Assembly: GCA_902493375.1 (NCBI GenBank)
Contig: CABUPH010000022.1
Coordinates: forward strand, 1 to 32,158
Source of the DNA: an uncultured Collinsella sp.
Lineage (GTDB): Bacteria; Actinomycetota; Coriobacteriia; Coriobacteriales; Coriobacteriaceae
Length of the DNA stretch: 32,158 bases
Direction of reading: 5' to 3'
The notes beneath the pieces were generated by a model that was not told the DNA's origin, made no database searches, and saw only the letters and a list, made by a program, of their open reading frames with translations. Of the stretch, positions 31,967 to 32,158 are shown piece by piece; the first letter of the stretch is position 1, and every line of letters begins with the position of its first letter. The translations under genes and the position numbers were made by a program.

Positions 31967-32064
31967 TTGGGGACAGTCTTCAGCGCCATCTTGCAAAGGA
32001 ATGTCCCAATCTGCCGACACTTAGGGACTGTCCTCAAGTGCCGGCAGATAAAGAACGTCCCCAA
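31967..32064. repeat. Nested inverted repeat of the GGGAC/GTCCC type
   Basis: Outer arms TTGGGGAC (31967-31974) and GTCCCCAA (32057-32064) enclose inner 14-bp arms at 32009-32022 and 32036-32049 (one mismatch). The 13-nt loop reads AGGGACTGTCCTC. It shares the GGACTGTCC core with the other dispersed palindromes. The rest of 31855-32158 shows no gene; the last bases look like part of a GC-rich hairpin cut by the window edge. Confidence 0.7.
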
Positions 32065-32158
32065 TGACTATTGACGGCCAAGGCAACGCCGATGTTATGG
32101 CACCGACAGACACTATGACCCAATCCGAGGGCACTAAAAAGATAGGAGCCCCCGCTCG

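Overview
The window looks like chromosomal DNA of a high-GC, gut-type Coriobacteriia actinobacterium, most likely Collinsella or a close relative. This is an inference from gene content, protein style and compact GC-rich operons, not from a marker gene. I find 33 protein genes. There is no convincing tRNA, rRNA, CRISPR array, insertion sequence or integrase.

Left edge (1-2904). A small acidic conserved protein diverges from a two-gene operon: a MazG/RS21-C6-type nucleotide pyrophosphohydrolase, overlapping by 8 nt a GIY-YIG nuclease fused to a Schlafen-group-3 (DUF2075) helicase-like ATPase. The pair is visibly AT-richer than its neighbours and is the best candidate here for an accessory defence-type system. 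An orphan antitoxin-like small protein follows behind a leader terminator.

Centre left (3040-14893). serC and serA lead into an M20 peptidase and a short DUF1015-like protein. Convergent to these are two tandem histidine phosphatases and a nitroreductase with a DtxR-type operator. Then come an HdeD-like membrane protein with a YaiI/YqxD protein, a His-rich ArsP_2-type metal permease, a DnaQ-fold exonuclease, and an AT-rich gene for an AbiEi/DUF559-like nuclease protein.

Metal island (15239-18813). An ArsR/SmtB sensor with a complete alpha5 zinc site, a stand-alone HMA metallochaperone and a P1B-type ATPase form a zinc/cadmium efflux unit. Three copies of one operator motif cover two promoters. 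A 127-bp palindrome follows the ATPase, and a DtxR/MntR-family regulator lies beyond it on the opposite strand.

Right half (19000-31854). Mostly minus-strand genes: a Cof-type HAD phosphatase behind an Uup-type ABC-F ATPase; a pstS-pstC-pstA-pstB phosphate importer without phoU in the window; a HAD hydrolase plus PepV-like dipeptidase; a plus-strand DegV protein; a RelB/YafQ toxin-antitoxin pair; a LOG-family protein; and tgt.

A family of dispersed intergenic palindromes built around TTGCGGTGAAATAG recurs in full at 25664 and 28941 and as a half copy at 59. Related GGGAC/GTCCC hairpins occur at 8859, 18950 and 31967.
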